64,000 nucleotides of DNA from Candidatus Neomarinimicrobiota bacterium (GCA_018651745.1 JABIDL010000041.1:1-64000); one strand, 5' to 3'; positions 1-8,323 are shown, counted from the first letter of the stretch. A program made the numbers and translations. The notes: generated from the letters alone by a model not told the origin.

Positions 1-100
1 CTCACAAACACCAAACTCAATACTACTGTATAAAAAATTCTCTGTTTTATAATTATTATGTTCAACGAGTTAAATTATATTTTACAATAAATGCAGTTTT

Positions 101-817
101 ATGAAGGTTGGACCCAATATATTAAAAAATCTGTCTCCTCGACCCAAGGTGATAAGAAAATTGTTAGGCTATCTAGCAATGCTGCTGTTTTCAACATTAA
201 CTAAAACAAAAGCTAGAGGCCGACACAATCTTCCCCCAAAGGGACCCTTTATTGTTGTGGTGAACCATTTTAGTCTTATAGATGGGGCTTTTGTTGTGTA
301 TGGTTTGCTCCGACCCGGCATTTTTCTAATGGCGAGCGACCAACATGTGGATTGGTTTTATTTTTGGGCCCCATGGTTGTATGGATTAATTCCGCTGGAT
401 CGCGAACAACTCGCACCGTCAGTTATTAAACAGGCGATATCTGCCATTAAAAATGGTGAAATACTTGTTATTTTTCCTGAAGCAACTTCAAACTCAACCC
501 AGCTTCGTCATGCAAAAAAAGGTGCAGCCTATTTATCTGCAGTAACAAAAGTTCCGGTTGTTCCCATGAGCCTAGAAGGAACAACTAACGCATGGAAAAG
601 CATTTTCCGCGGAATTCGACCTACGATAAAAATTAGTATAGGGAAAAAATTTGGCCCGGTTAATTTGAAAAAATATGGAAAATCAAAAGACGAAGCACTT
701 AAAAATTTTGGTGATGAAATAATGTGTAGAATTGCAGCGCTCATGCCAGAAAAACATCATGGTGTTTTTAAGGGAAACCGTCGGATAAAAGATATTCGAA
801 TAGAAAACGATCGGTGA
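101..817 (+). CDS. 1-acyl-sn-glycerol-3-phosphate acyltransferase family protein
   Basis: PlsC-type (LPLAT) acyltransferase of 238 residues, expected to transfer an acyl chain to a lysophospholipid at the inner face of the cytoplasmic membrane. The catalytic HX4D motif is seen as NHFSLID (His56, Asp61). The family's FPEGTR acyl-acceptor block appears as FPEATS (125-130), so Gly and Arg are changed, and a VPM block follows near 155. A hydrophobic stretch at about 21-32 could anchor it to the membrane. It stands alone, convergent with the aminopeptidase gene that ends at 830. The family is clear; the exact lipid substrate is not, because the second motif is altered. Confidence 0.88.
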   Translation: MKVGPNILKNLSPRPKVIRKLLGYLAMLLFSTLTKTKARGRHNLPPKGPFIVVVNHFSLIDGAFVVYGLLRPGIFLMASDQHVDWFYFWAPWLYGLIPLDREQLAPSVIKQAISAIKNGEILVIFPEATSNSTQLRHAKKGAAYLSAVTKVPVVPMSLEGTTNAWKSIFRGIRPTIKISIGKKFGPVNLKKYGKSKDEALKNFGDEIMCRIAALMPEKHHGVFKGNRRIKDIRIENDR

Positions 818-829
818 AAGTGAATACAG

Positions 830-2770
830 TTATTTAAGTAAAAGCGCTTTTTGTGTCTCAATGTAATCACCGATCTGTAACCGTATAAAATACACGCCGC
901 TTTGTTTTTTTGATGCATCCCAAATAATTTCATGCTCTCCATTAGCGAGCTCAGCATTCATCAAATTTTGCACCAATCGTCCACCTATATCAAAAATTTG
1001 TAAAGTTGTGTGTGACATTCCAGGCCCAATATTAAAACGGATAGTTGCTACCGGATTAAATGGATTGGGATAAACAGGCATTAATGAAAAAGATTTTGGT
1101 ACATTATTCTCTTCATCAATAGATACATTATACTCCACATTTTTCAAAATCCAATTATCTGGGTCCAAAATAATATCATCAATAATGGTTCCAAAACCAC
1201 CCACATGATATACTTGTGACGCCTCAAAATTATCCACCACAATATGACTATCTACATTTGTACCAGTAATGTATAAATCAATAGGCATGTGAAAATATCC
1301 AGTAGTTTGTAATTGATCAATTTGGATAAAATACCCATCCGCCGGATCAGCTGTCCAGGAAATTGCATATTCGGGATAGCCACTTCCATAAATCCATTGC
1401 TGAAAGAAATCATTCAAATCAAGACCGGAAACATCTTCAGCCACAGCTTGAAAGTCTTCAGTGGTCGCCGAAGCGTATGCCAACGAATCATTAGAAGAAT
1501 AGGAATGTAAAATTTCGAAAAATGTACTATTACCCACAACATGCCGGAGCATATGAACAACCCAGCCTGCTTTATTATAAGACAACCCACCATGAAAAAT
1601 ATCACTCACATTTTCAGGGTTTTCTACATAAATCGTTCCCGGACCATAATAAGTATGGTTAGACATATATGTTTTATACGCTTCTTCGCCACCCGTATGT
1701 TCTTCCCAAAGTGCTTCACCATAACGAGCGAATCCTTCGTTCAACCAAATGTGATGAAAACTCGCACATGTGATTAAATCCCCCCACCATTGGTGAGCCA
1801 ACTCGTGAGCAATGAGCCATTCGGAATGACCTCCCATACTCGTCAGCGTTTGATGTTCCATTCCCCCTCCCCAGCCAAAATCAGCATGTCCATATTTTTC
1901 GTTGAGAAATGGATATTCGCCATATTTTTCAGCAAATAGAGTAATCATATCTTTGGTTTTCAAATAATTGGCGTGAGAAACATTATAATTCTCGGGATAA
2001 ACGTAAAAATCAATTGGCATAGAATCACCAGATACCGAAATATAATAATCCTGCCAAACGGTGTAAGGATAAATCGCCAAGGACACCAAATATGTGCAAA
2101 TCGGATACGACTCTTTCCAATGATACTCTTTTCTATTGTTTGAGAGATTTGTTTCAGATACAAGTATTCCATTTGAAGCGACAATTTGATTTCCCGGAAC
2201 ATTGATGATGATATCAACCGAATCCGCCTTATCTGAGGGATCGTCTTTGCTGGGCCACCAGTTGCGCGCTCCGTATGGCTCAGACAGTGTCCAAACATGG
2301 TCAATACCATTATGTTCATCAAAAACAAATGATCCGAAATCTGATTCGGGCGGAGAACCGTGATAATAAACGGTTACTTGAAATTCATAACCCTCGGGAA
2401 TTGTCACACCCGCTGGAATTTTAATTAGGTTATTTTCATGGACGAAATTTGTCAGATGATTGGAAAGGTAAATAGAATCAACCGTCATAGCGGTGGTAAA
2501 GTCTAATTCAATAGAATCGGGTTGTTGAAACCCAACTCCACCCCGAATTTGAACCTCTCCATAAATTTGATGAGGAAGACCAAAATCAATGTTTAATTCT
2601 ATTCGATAATAAGTAACATCAAATTTTTCCTGATTTTCAGTCATTGTTGAACGATGATGAAGTAGGCGTTTGCTTGTCAGGACACGCGAGCAATAATTAG
2701 TTGATTTATCTGTCTGCGGGTAGGCATTAAAAGAAAACAATAAAAATGTGAAAAATATTCCCCGCCGCAT
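830..2770 (-). CDS. secreted M1-family metallopeptidase (aminopeptidase) with type IX sorting domain
   Basis: Gluzincin aminopeptidase of the M1 family, 646 residues. A signal peptide covers about residues 1-18. The substrate-binding GXMEN motif is present as GGGMEH (301-306), the zinc motif as HELAH (322-326), and the third ligand is Glu345 in NEGFA. From about residue 563 there is an Ig-like C-terminal domain starting with the YPNPFNP signature and ending in a short basic tail. This is the sorting signal used by the type IX secretion system in Bacteroidetes, Ignavibacteria and Marinimicrobia. The protein is therefore predicted to be exported and then carried across the outer membrane. No T9SS structural gene is in the window. 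GXMEN carries His in place of Asn. Confidence 0.92.
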   Translation of the reverse strand: MRRGIFFTFLLFSFNAYPQTDKSTNYCSRVLTSKRLLHHRSTMTENQEKFDVTYYRIELNIDFGLPHQIYGEVQIRGGVGFQQPDSIELDFTTAMTVDSIYLSNHLTNFVHENNLIKIPAGVTIPEGYEFQVTVYYHGSPPESDFGSFVFDEHNGIDHVWTLSEPYGARNWWPSKDDPSDKADSVDIIINVPGNQIVASNGILVSETNLSNNRKEYHWKESYPICTYLVSLAIYPYTVWQDYYISVSGDSMPIDFYVYPENYNVSHANYLKTKDMITLFAEKYGEYPFLNEKYGHADFGWGGGMEHQTLTSMGGHSEWLIAHELAHQWWGDLITCASFHHIWLNEGFARYGEALWEEHTGGEEAYKTYMSNHTYYGPGTIYVENPENVSDIFHGGLSYNKAGWVVHMLRHVVGNSTFFEILHSYSSNDSLAYASATTEDFQAVAEDVSGLDLNDFFQQWIYGSGYPEYAISWTADPADGYFIQIDQLQTTGYFHMPIDLYITGTNVDSHIVVDNFEASQVYHVGGFGTIIDDIILDPDNWILKNVEYNVSIDEENNVPKSFSLMPVYPNPFNPVATIRFNIGPGMSHTTLQIFDIGGRLVQNLMNAELANGEHEIIWDASKKQSGVYFIRLQIGDYIETQKALLLK

Positions 2771-2884
2771 GAATTCAATTTACTCAGATTCAGGTATATA
2801 CTTCAATGGTAGGCCCTTACCAGAAAAACGTCATGGTGCTAATCAATAACGAAAGTAATCCCAATCATTTAAAAATCAGAATGC

Positions 2885-3736
2885 TCAATGATTTAGAGTA
2901 ATAATGATCAATCCAAATAATGTTATTAATCCACCCACCGCCCACAGTAACCCAATTGGCTCTCCAAAAACAGCATAAGCAAGTCCGGATGCTATGATGG
3001 GCTCTCCAAGCGGGAAAGACGCCACGATTGTTGGTCTCATAAATTTAAGAGCATGGTTATATAGCCCGTGCCCTATCACCGTAGGAAACAATCCCAAGGC
3101 CGTAAGCCAAACAATATCAACGGGTTTGATGTTTGCAACACCATCCCCAAAAAATAATGACCCCAAAAACAGTGGAAGCGCAGCGGATAGAAACAGGGTT
3201 CTAATGTAAACAATAGATTCTGTGTTCTGTCGAATTTTTTCAGATAATAGCCACACCGCAGAAATTAACACAGATCCTATAATCGCAAATCCGATTCCAA
3301 TGACATGATTGGTATTTACATTTATTTGGTTTGAAAACACAAGGGTCAAGCCTGCGAACGCACATAAAAGGCCGAAAATTATTTTTTTATTCCATTGACG
3401 TTTTAGATAAAATCGCTCCACCAATGCGGTAAATAATGGTGGAATGGTTGAAAACAAAGTAGCATTAGCAACGGTTGTTAATTTGACTGCTTGGAAAAAA
3501 CAGGCAAAATGAAGCCCAAGCAAAACTCCCGTTAAAACAATCGTTCCTCTATATCCATTTTTTATAGACCCTTGTGAACGTATTCCACTATATGCCCACA
3601 AAAATCCTGCTGCAATTAGCACCCTCCAAAACGCAATAACCACCGGATTTAATTCTGGCACCATCCGTGCCAATACAGCCGCCGAACTTGTGGCAAAAAG
3701 TGCAAGGATAAGCAGTAAAATAATGTTTTTGTTCAT
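2885..3736 (-). CDS. EamA/DMT-family transporter
   Basis: Drug/metabolite transporter superfamily permease with two EamA repeats and about ten hydrophobic helices, 283 residues from the start chosen here. The reading frame is open to 3820, but the ATG at 3736 (MNKNIILLL) begins directly with the first membrane helix and leaves room for the divergent gene starting at 3791, so the longer form is unlikely. The repeat motif is visible in the second half (EPIIASGLAYAVFGEP, residues about 245-260). Substrate cannot be told from sequence. A second EamA protein lies at 59052-59954. Confidence 0.85.
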   Translation of the reverse strand: MNKNIILLLILALFATSSAAVLARMVPELNPVVIAFWRVLIAAGFLWAYSGIRSQGSIKNGYRGTIVLTGVLLGLHFACFFQAVKLTTVANATLFSTIPPLFTALVERFYLKRQWNKKIIFGLLCAFAGLTLVFSNQINVNTNHVIGIGFAIIGSVLISAVWLLSEKIRQNTESIVYIRTLFLSAALPLFLGSLFFGDGVANIKPVDIVWLTALGLFPTVIGHGLYNHALKFMRPTIVASFPLGEPIIASGLAYAVFGEPIGLLWAVGGLITLFGLIIITLNH

Positions 3737-3790
3737 AATGGAATTTGATGACTGTGGAACAATTAGAAACATGTAAATTATATTACTCTT

Positions 3791-4627
3791 ATGAAGTACA
3801 AAATTCCCCGAATAATACATCTATGTATTTATTTTATTCTGTTAGCGCCTGGATTTTCACACCACATTAATGAGGACAAAGCGTTTAATCTGGTTAAAGA
3901 TTTATTTAAACACTCATCTGTTCCAAAATCTTTTCTGGACAGCGCCTTTTCTAATCCGGATATAAAAATACACGAAGAAATCGTTGAAAAGTTCAACCAC
4001 CCATGGGAGAAAAAAGATTTTCCATCATACCGAAAATTGTTTGTTACAGAGTCGAGAATTCAAAAAGGAACAGAATTTTATTTAAAGAACAAGCCTATTT
4101 TATATGCAGTGTCAGATAGTTTTTCTGTAGATCCCTTTCTCATACTAAGCATTGCCGGCATAGAAAGCAATTATGGGGTACATCATGCACAGTATTCTGT
4201 TTTTAATGCGCTTTACACTATTATTCACCGCCTTCCAAGAAAAGAAAAATGGGCAGCAAAAGAATTGTATCACTTCTTAAAACTATGTCATGAAAATAGT
4301 ATGGACCCTCAGGATATTTCAGGATCATATGCCGGCGCATTTGGGTTTGGGCAGTTTATTCCCTCGAGCTTTAGCATGTTTTCTGTGGATTTTGACAACG
4401 ATGGCCTGCGCCACCACTTAGAGTGGCCAGATGTTCTCGGAAGCATTGCTAATTATCTAAAAAAGAACGGGTATAAAGGAACAGATTTTTCAAAAGATAA
4501 GCCGATTTGGAAATCGGTTTGGGCTTACAATCATTCTGAAAATTATGTACGGGCGGTGTTAGACCTAAGAGATGAATTGAAGAAAAACATTGAAAACACC
4601 CAACAAGCGATCGAGGGGAAAGATTAG
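3791..4627 (+). CDS. lytic murein transglycosylase, MltB-like (GH103)
   Basis: Periplasmic enzyme that cleaves peptidoglycan glycan strands to give anhydromuramyl ends. There is an N-terminal signal peptide (hydrophobic residues about 8-22, no lipobox Cys). The SLT/MltB core includes SIAGIESNYGV with catalytic Glu125, and the conserved block GAFGFGQFIPSSF near 185-197, followed by a DVLGSIANYL segment typical of MltB. At 278 residues it is shorter than E. coli MltB (361) but holds the catalytic domain. It overlaps the convergent phosphatase gene by four bases. Divergent from the DMT transporter, with about 54 bases between starts. Confidence 0.88.
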   Translation: MKYKIPRIIHLCIYFILLAPGFSHHINEDKAFNLVKDLFKHSSVPKSFLDSAFSNPDIKIHEEIVEKFNHPWEKKDFPSYRKLFVTESRIQKGTEFYLKNKPILYAVSDSFSVDPFLILSIAGIESNYGVHHAQYSVFNALYTIIHRLPRKEKWAAKELYHFLKLCHENSMDPQDISGSYAGAFGFGQFIPSSFSMFSVDFDNDGLRHHLEWPDVLGSIANYLKKNGYKGTDFSKDKPIWKSVWAYNHSENYVRAVLDLRDELKKNIENTQQAIEGKD

Positions 4628-5889
4628 CCGGTATATTTCACCATCAAGACGGTAATATCGTCAGATTGTTCTGCGCTACCGACGAAGGAATTAATATCGT
4701 CCAAACTCCCAGACACAATTTCAGTTGATTTTTTTCCGGCGGTTGAGCGCAGATATTCTTCCAATCTTTCATAAGAATACTCATTTCCACCGGCGTCCAT
4801 TGCTTCGTTAACTCCGTCTGTATATAAATACATAGAATCACCCTTTTCCAGTGTAATGGTTTTTACTCCAAAATCCATGTCACCCATTACACCAAGCGCA
4901 ATACCTTCCGTGCCATCCAACTGTTCATTTGTTCCATCTTCGCGCACAATATAGGGTGGATTATGTCCACCATTCGAGTAATGAACTTCCCCAGTTTTAG
5001 TGTTTAAAATTCCGTAAAAAATAGTACAAAACATGCCCTGATCATTGTCTTTGCTAAGATCGTTATTCGCCCGAAATAAAATATCAGAAGGCTCAACCCC
5101 CGGGATTGTGCTTGCTGCAACATGTGTTTTAGTAACAGCCATAAACAATGCTGCAGGCACACCTTTCCCGGAAACGTCTCCAATCACGAAACAAAGGTGC
5201 TCTTCATCTATGAGGAAAAAATCGTAGAAATCGCCTCCAACTTCTTTTGCCGGGATTATACTTGCAAATAAATCAAAATCATCTCTATCGGGGAAGGCGG
5301 GGAAATTTTTTGGTAGCATCCCCATTTGAATATCAGCTGCAAGTTTGAGCGACTCCTGAATGCGTTGTTTTTCAACAAATGCAACCAAAAGCTGTGCCCT
5401 TTGGATGGCCACCCCGGCCTGAACTGATAGTGCCTCTAATAAATTTTCATCTTGAGAACCAAAAGATTCACCATCCTTTTTATTAAGAACCTGAACCACT
5501 CCAACAAGATTGCCTTCATTATTCATCATTGGCATACAAAGTACAGACTTGGTTCGGTAATTGGTTTTTTTATCAAATTCAGGATTAAACCGATCATCAT
5601 CATAAGCATCGATTATATTGGCCGTTTTTAGAGTTTTTGCCACATCGCCGGCGATTCCTATTCCAACGGGGAATCGGATTTCTTTTTCGTCAAGCCCTTC
5701 AGCAACCTTACTCCATAACTCGTTGGTTGATTCGTCATAAATAAAAAGACTGCTCCTGTCCGCATCCATGACCTCAGTCGTTTTTTGTAGAATTATAGGC
5801 AGAAGATTATCAAGCTGCATTTCACCGCCAAGTGCCTTAGCAACTTCAAGAAGTGCATTCAAATTTCTTACTTGGTGGTTTTCGCTCAT
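4624..5889 (-). CDS. GAF-domain PP2C-type serine phosphatase (RsbU/SpoIIE family)
   Basis: Signal-input phosphatase of a partner-switching cascade, 421 residues, cytosolic. A GAF sensor domain fills about residues 12-168 (core around 112-140, SVLCMPM and LVGVVQVLNKKDG). A short helical linker (168-200) leads to the PPM/SpoIIE phosphatase domain, where the metal-binding motifs GGDFYDF (Asp220) and GDVSGKG (237-243) are intact. Its expected role is to dephosphorylate the STAS antagonist encoded just upstream, which then captures the RsbW-like kinase. It is the last gene of the minus-strand rsbW-rsbV-rsbU series (12-base gap). The ligand of the GAF domain is unknown. Confidence 0.9.
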   Translation of the reverse strand: MSENHQVRNLNALLEVAKALGGEMQLDNLLPIILQKTTEVMDADRSSLFIYDESTNELWSKVAEGLDEKEIRFPVGIGIAGDVAKTLKTANIIDAYDDDRFNPEFDKKTNYRTKSVLCMPMMNNEGNLVGVVQVLNKKDGESFGSQDENLLEALSVQAGVAIQRAQLLVAFVEKQRIQESLKLAADIQMGMLPKNFPAFPDRDDFDLFASIIPAKEVGGDFYDFFLIDEEHLCFVIGDVSGKGVPAALFMAVTKTHVAASTIPGVEPSDILFRANNDLSKDNDQGMFCTIFYGILNTKTGEVHYSNGGHNPPYIVREDGTNEQLDGTEGIALGVMGDMDFGVKTITLEKGDSMYLYTDGVNEAMDAGGNEYSYERLEEYLRSTAGKKSTEIVSGSLDDINSFVGSAEQSDDITVLMVKYTG

Positions 5890-5901
5890 TATAATCGCCT
5901 T

Positions 5902-6234
5902 TTAAGCTGCTTCTGCGCCGGTTGCTTGGTCAGATGTGATTGTGAATATGGGAGTAAATCCTGAAATGTCGAACACTTCCTTTATATGGTCACTCATTGA
6001 ACATAGCACAAAAGATCCTCCTGAAGATTTGAGTTTTTTTGCCGCCATCAGAAAAACCCTAAGCCCCGCACTTGAAATATAGTCAATCTCTTTTAAATCA
6101 ATAACAAACCTAGTTTCCCCTCGGTCCAAAACTTCTACAATTTTATCCTCGAATTCACCGGACGTGTTAGTATCAATTCTTCCCACGGGTTCTAAAATGA
6201 TGACTTCCCCCTCTTTTTTATCTCGTATTTCCAT
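5902..6234 (-). CDS. STAS-domain anti-sigma factor antagonist (RsbV/SpoIIAA-like)
   Basis: A single STAS domain of 110 residues. The phosphorylatable serine region is seen in DYISSAGLRV (51-60), with Ser54 the likely acceptor by analogy to RsbV Ser56. In this family the unphosphorylated form binds and blocks an RsbW-type kinase/anti-sigma factor. It lies between its predicted kinase (upstream) and its predicted phosphatase (downstream), 33 and 12 bases away, so the three genes very probably form one transcript. Confidence 0.92.
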   Translation of the reverse strand: MEIRDKKEGEVIILEPVGRIDTNTSGEFEDKIVEVLDRGETRFVIDLKEIDYISSAGLRVFLMAAKKLKSSGGSFVLCSMSDHIKEVFDISGFTPIFTITSDQATGAEAA

Positions 6235-6266
6235 GAATTTGTTTCCTTATTTTTGTTTTAATGATT

Positions 6267-6683
6267 TCAGATTAGTTCCTTAATCATTATAAAATGATTT
6301 TTATTTCCTTCGGTAAAATAATCAACATGTGACATAAGTTTTTTTACCAAAAACACTCCAAGCCCTCCAATTGGCTTATCATCAACCGACAGCGATGTGT
6401 CGGGATCTTCACGTTCCAACATATTGTAGGATTTTCCGTCGTCCACAATTTCTACTTTCAAATTATTTTTGTCCACGTCGAAAAGAATTTCAATAGTATG
6501 TTCACCATCATCTTCATATCCGTAATTCACAATATTGGTCAAAAGTTCGTCAAGAGCCATTTGTATATCATGGACTACTTTTTCAGAAAGTTGGTTTTCC
6601 TCCCCAAAGCGATCAAAAGATTTTCGCACATGATCAATGCGGTCTTGATCGTTTGGAATCTGTATAGATTGATGTGCGCTCAT
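6267..6683 (-). CDS. RsbW-like serine kinase / anti-sigma factor (GHKL ATPase)
   Basis: HATPase_c_2 protein of 138 residues. The N-box is seen in the segment MALDELLTNIVNYGYED (about 42-58), with Glu46 and Asn50 placed as in RsbW/SpoIIAB, and a G-box-like GGLGVFLVKKL segment lies near 106-116. It should phosphorylate the adjacent STAS protein and, when free, bind a target such as a sigma factor. No sigma factor is encoded in the window, so the output is unknown. It is the first gene of the rsbWVU series and is divergent from the repeat-protein gene at 6901. Confidence 0.88.
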   Translation of the reverse strand: MSAHQSIQIPNDQDRIDHVRKSFDRFGEENQLSEKVVHDIQMALDELLTNIVNYGYEDDGEHTIEILFDVDKNNLKVEIVDDGKSYNMLEREDPDTSLSVDDKPIGGLGVFLVKKLMSHVDYFTEGNKNHFIMIKELI

Positions 6684-6824
6684 TACCCCACAATTTATTG
6701 ATTGTTTTGATTAGGTAAAACAGGATAAAATAATTGGACAATTCGAGGGAATTCCCCAGGTAAATAATAATTGAGGGTTTGTGTTCCCCATCACATACAT
6801 GTATTTGAAAATCTTATTATTTTC

Positions 6825-6853
6825 TTGTACAAAAAGTAAAACCATAATAAACT
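6825..6853 (+). promoter_or_regulatory. candidate promoter of the nine-residue-repeat protein gene
   Basis: TTGTAC (6825-6830) and TAAACT (6848-6853) are separated by exactly 17 bases, an acceptable match to a sigma-70 promoter. An alternative pair, TTGAAA at 6805-6810 with TACAAA 17 bases on, overlaps it. Either would give a 5' leader of about 40-70 bases before the ATG at 6901. Confidence 0.4.
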
Positions 6854-6862
6854 TGGTTTTAC
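6836..6862. repeat. 9-bp perfect inverted repeat in the repeat-gene leader
   Basis: GTAAAACCA (6836-6844) and TGGTTTTAC (6854-6862) are exact reverse complements around a nine-base centre that contains the candidate -10 box. It could be an operator for a dimeric regulator or a leader hairpin. It lacks the T run of a terminator. Confidence 0.5.
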
Positions 6863-6886
6863 AATCAGTGAAACAGACAAATAGGC

Positions 6887-6892
6887 AGGAGG
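6887..6892 (+). promoter_or_regulatory. strong ribosome binding site deciding the start at 6901
   Basis: A perfect AGGAGG stands eight bases before the ATG at 6901. The reading frame is open upstream to 6781, but that longer N-terminus has no such site and would place 40 extra residues before the membrane segment, so the start is set at 6901. Confidence 0.85.
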
Positions 6893-6900
6893 TCTATAAA

Positions 6901-8211
6901 ATGGCAAGTAAATTAAATGATAGTGGTAATAATAATACCAAACTGCTAGTTGGCATAGGTGTTGTCGTTGTGGCAATTGCGCTGGTAGTGATGAACTATC
7001 CTCCAGGCGAAGACGGTCTTTCCGGAACGATTGGAAAACGCCGTGCAGCGAAAGGACAGTTTAAAGAAGGAGATGCTCGTTTAGGCGAAGGGGCCAGCGT
7101 CAGCCGGCTTATGCAGGACCAGGGTTTCAAAACTTTGGTAACCAGCGCAGAGTTCCAAAGCATGACGCAAAATCCAGCATTTATGAGCATGCTCTCTAGT
7201 GGAGAATTTCAGGCTTTACTTGGGAATGCTGAATTTGCAGCTTCCCTAAAATCCGGTAAGCTCAGCGAAATGGAAAAAGGCGGCGAAATGAAGGGAAAGG
7301 GAGATGAAAAATTCCCACGAAAGAAATTTGGCGCAATGTTAGGATCCAATGCATTCAATGCAATGTTAGCCTCACCTGAATTTGGAGCACTGCTCAGCAA
7401 CGCTGAGTTTGGTGCCGCGCTGAAAGCTGACGATCTGGGCAAAGCGATGAAAATCAGCGAAGAGCGTCTACCAAAAGGTAAGTTTAAAGCACTTGCAAGC
7501 GGAGCTGAGTTTGGAGCGATGTTGAAAAATGCAGACTTTGGCAAAATGGTTGAAAGTGGTGAAATGAAAAAAGCCCTGCATTCAAAAGAGTTCCGAAACC
7601 TTGCAGCACATTCCGAATTCAATGCAATGTTAGCCTCACCTGAATTTGGCGCACTGCTTAGCAATGCTGAATTTGGCGCTTCATTACGCGCCGATGGTTT
7701 AGTAAAAGCAATGAAGTCAGAGGAATTCCGCGAGAAAATGCCAAAAGGTAAATTTGGCGCCATGTTAGGTAATGCAGAATTTGGAGCCATGTTAGGCAAT
7801 GCAGAATTCAACGCAATGTTAGCTTCGCCTGAATTTGGCGCAATGTTAGGCAATGCTGAATTTGGCGCTTCATTACGCGCCGATGGTTTAGTAAAAGCAA
7901 TGAAGTCAGAGGAATTCCGCGAGAAAATGCCAAAAGGTAAATTTGGCGCCATGCTAAACGGATCTGAATTTAATGCTCTCGCCAGCAGCGCAGCATTTGC
8001 ATCCATGTTAGGCAATGCAGAATTTAATGCCATGTTAGGCAATGCAGAATTTGCATCCATGCTTGGAAACGCTGAATTTAACGCAATGCTAGCTTCGCCT
8101 GAATTTGGCGCAATGTTAGGCAATGCTGAATTTGGCGCAATGTTAGGCAATGCTGAATTTAATGCAATGATGGCAAATCCAGAATTTGGTTCAATGCTTC
8201 TTAAATATTAA
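6901..8211 (+). CDS. membrane-anchored protein of tandem nine-residue repeats (unknown function)
   Basis: I do not recognise this 436-residue protein. A short polar N-terminus and one hydrophobic helix (about 15-32) are followed by a basic linker (46-55). From about residue 80 almost to the end it consists of some 37 units of nine residues, consensus GNAEFxAML. Position 2 is Asn or Ser, position 3 Ala or Pro, then Glu and Phe; Met/Leu close the unit. Asn/Ser-Ala/Pro-Glu is a typical helix start, so each unit may be one short helix plus a turn. Charged variants (KSEEFREKM, PKGKFGAML, RADGLVKAM) recur in fixed order. The register breaks only near residues 126-139 and 189-195. Divergent from rsbW; followed by a strong terminator, so probably a single-gene transcript. 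Confidence 0.85.
   Translation: MASKLNDSGNNNTKLLVGIGVVVVAIALVVMNYPPGEDGLSGTIGKRRAAKGQFKEGDARLGEGASVSRLMQDQGFKTLVTSAEFQSMTQNPAFMSMLSSGEFQALLGNAEFAASLKSGKLSEMEKGGEMKGKGDEKFPRKKFGAMLGSNAFNAMLASPEFGALLSNAEFGAALKADDLGKAMKISEERLPKGKFKALASGAEFGAMLKNADFGKMVESGEMKKALHSKEFRNLAAHSEFNAMLASPEFGALLSNAEFGASLRADGLVKAMKSEEFREKMPKGKFGAMLGNAEFGAMLGNAEFNAMLASPEFGAMLGNAEFGASLRADGLVKAMKSEEFREKMPKGKFGAMLNGSEFNALASSAAFASMLGNAEFNAMLGNAEFASMLGNAEFNAMLASPEFGAMLGNAEFGAMLGNAEFNAMMANPEFGSMLLKY
7661..7764 (+). repeat. 104-bp direct repeat, copy 1
   Basis: Identical base for base to 7850-7953, at an offset of 189 bases, which is seven nine-residue units. The identity includes synonymous positions, so the copies arose by recent duplication or are kept alike by gene conversion. 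Confidence 0.9.
7850..7953 (+). repeat. 104-bp direct repeat, copy 2
   Basis: Second copy of the block at 7661-7764, in frame inside the nine-residue-repeat gene. Flanking units are similar but already diverged at the DNA level. Confidence 0.9.
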
Positions 8212-8323
8212 AAAACCGAAATTCTGAATTGAAAATTATTGTATCTGAGATTCATAATTAGCATCAATAGTATAAAAAAATAACAGAATTGCCATAAGGC
8301 CTATTGACGGTCTAAGTTCTGGT

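Noticed and set aside
851-862. Palindrome AAAAGCGCTTTT-type sequence near the end of the aminopeptidase gene
   Set aside because: It codes for conserved residues of the sorting domain tail, has no loop and no T run beyond the palindrome, so it is weak as a terminator.
1960-2328. 122-residue minus-strand frame inside the aminopeptidase gene
   Set aside because: Out-of-frame shadow of the M1 gene, with no recognisable domain or start signal.
6781-6900. 40-residue N-terminal extension of the repeat protein
   Set aside because: It lies across the promoter and inverted repeat and has no ribosome binding site; the start at 6901 has a perfect one.
7209-8150. 313-residue open frame on the minus strand across the repeat-protein gene
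   Set aside because: It is the antisense of the 27-base repeats, stays open only because the repeated codons contain no stop on that strand, and has no ribosome binding site; the plus-strand frame has the membrane helix and a perfect AGGAGG.
7300-8200. Regularly spaced repeats that might suggest a CRISPR array
   Set aside because: The period is 27 bases without unique spacers, is in frame, and encodes a continuous nine-residue protein repeat.
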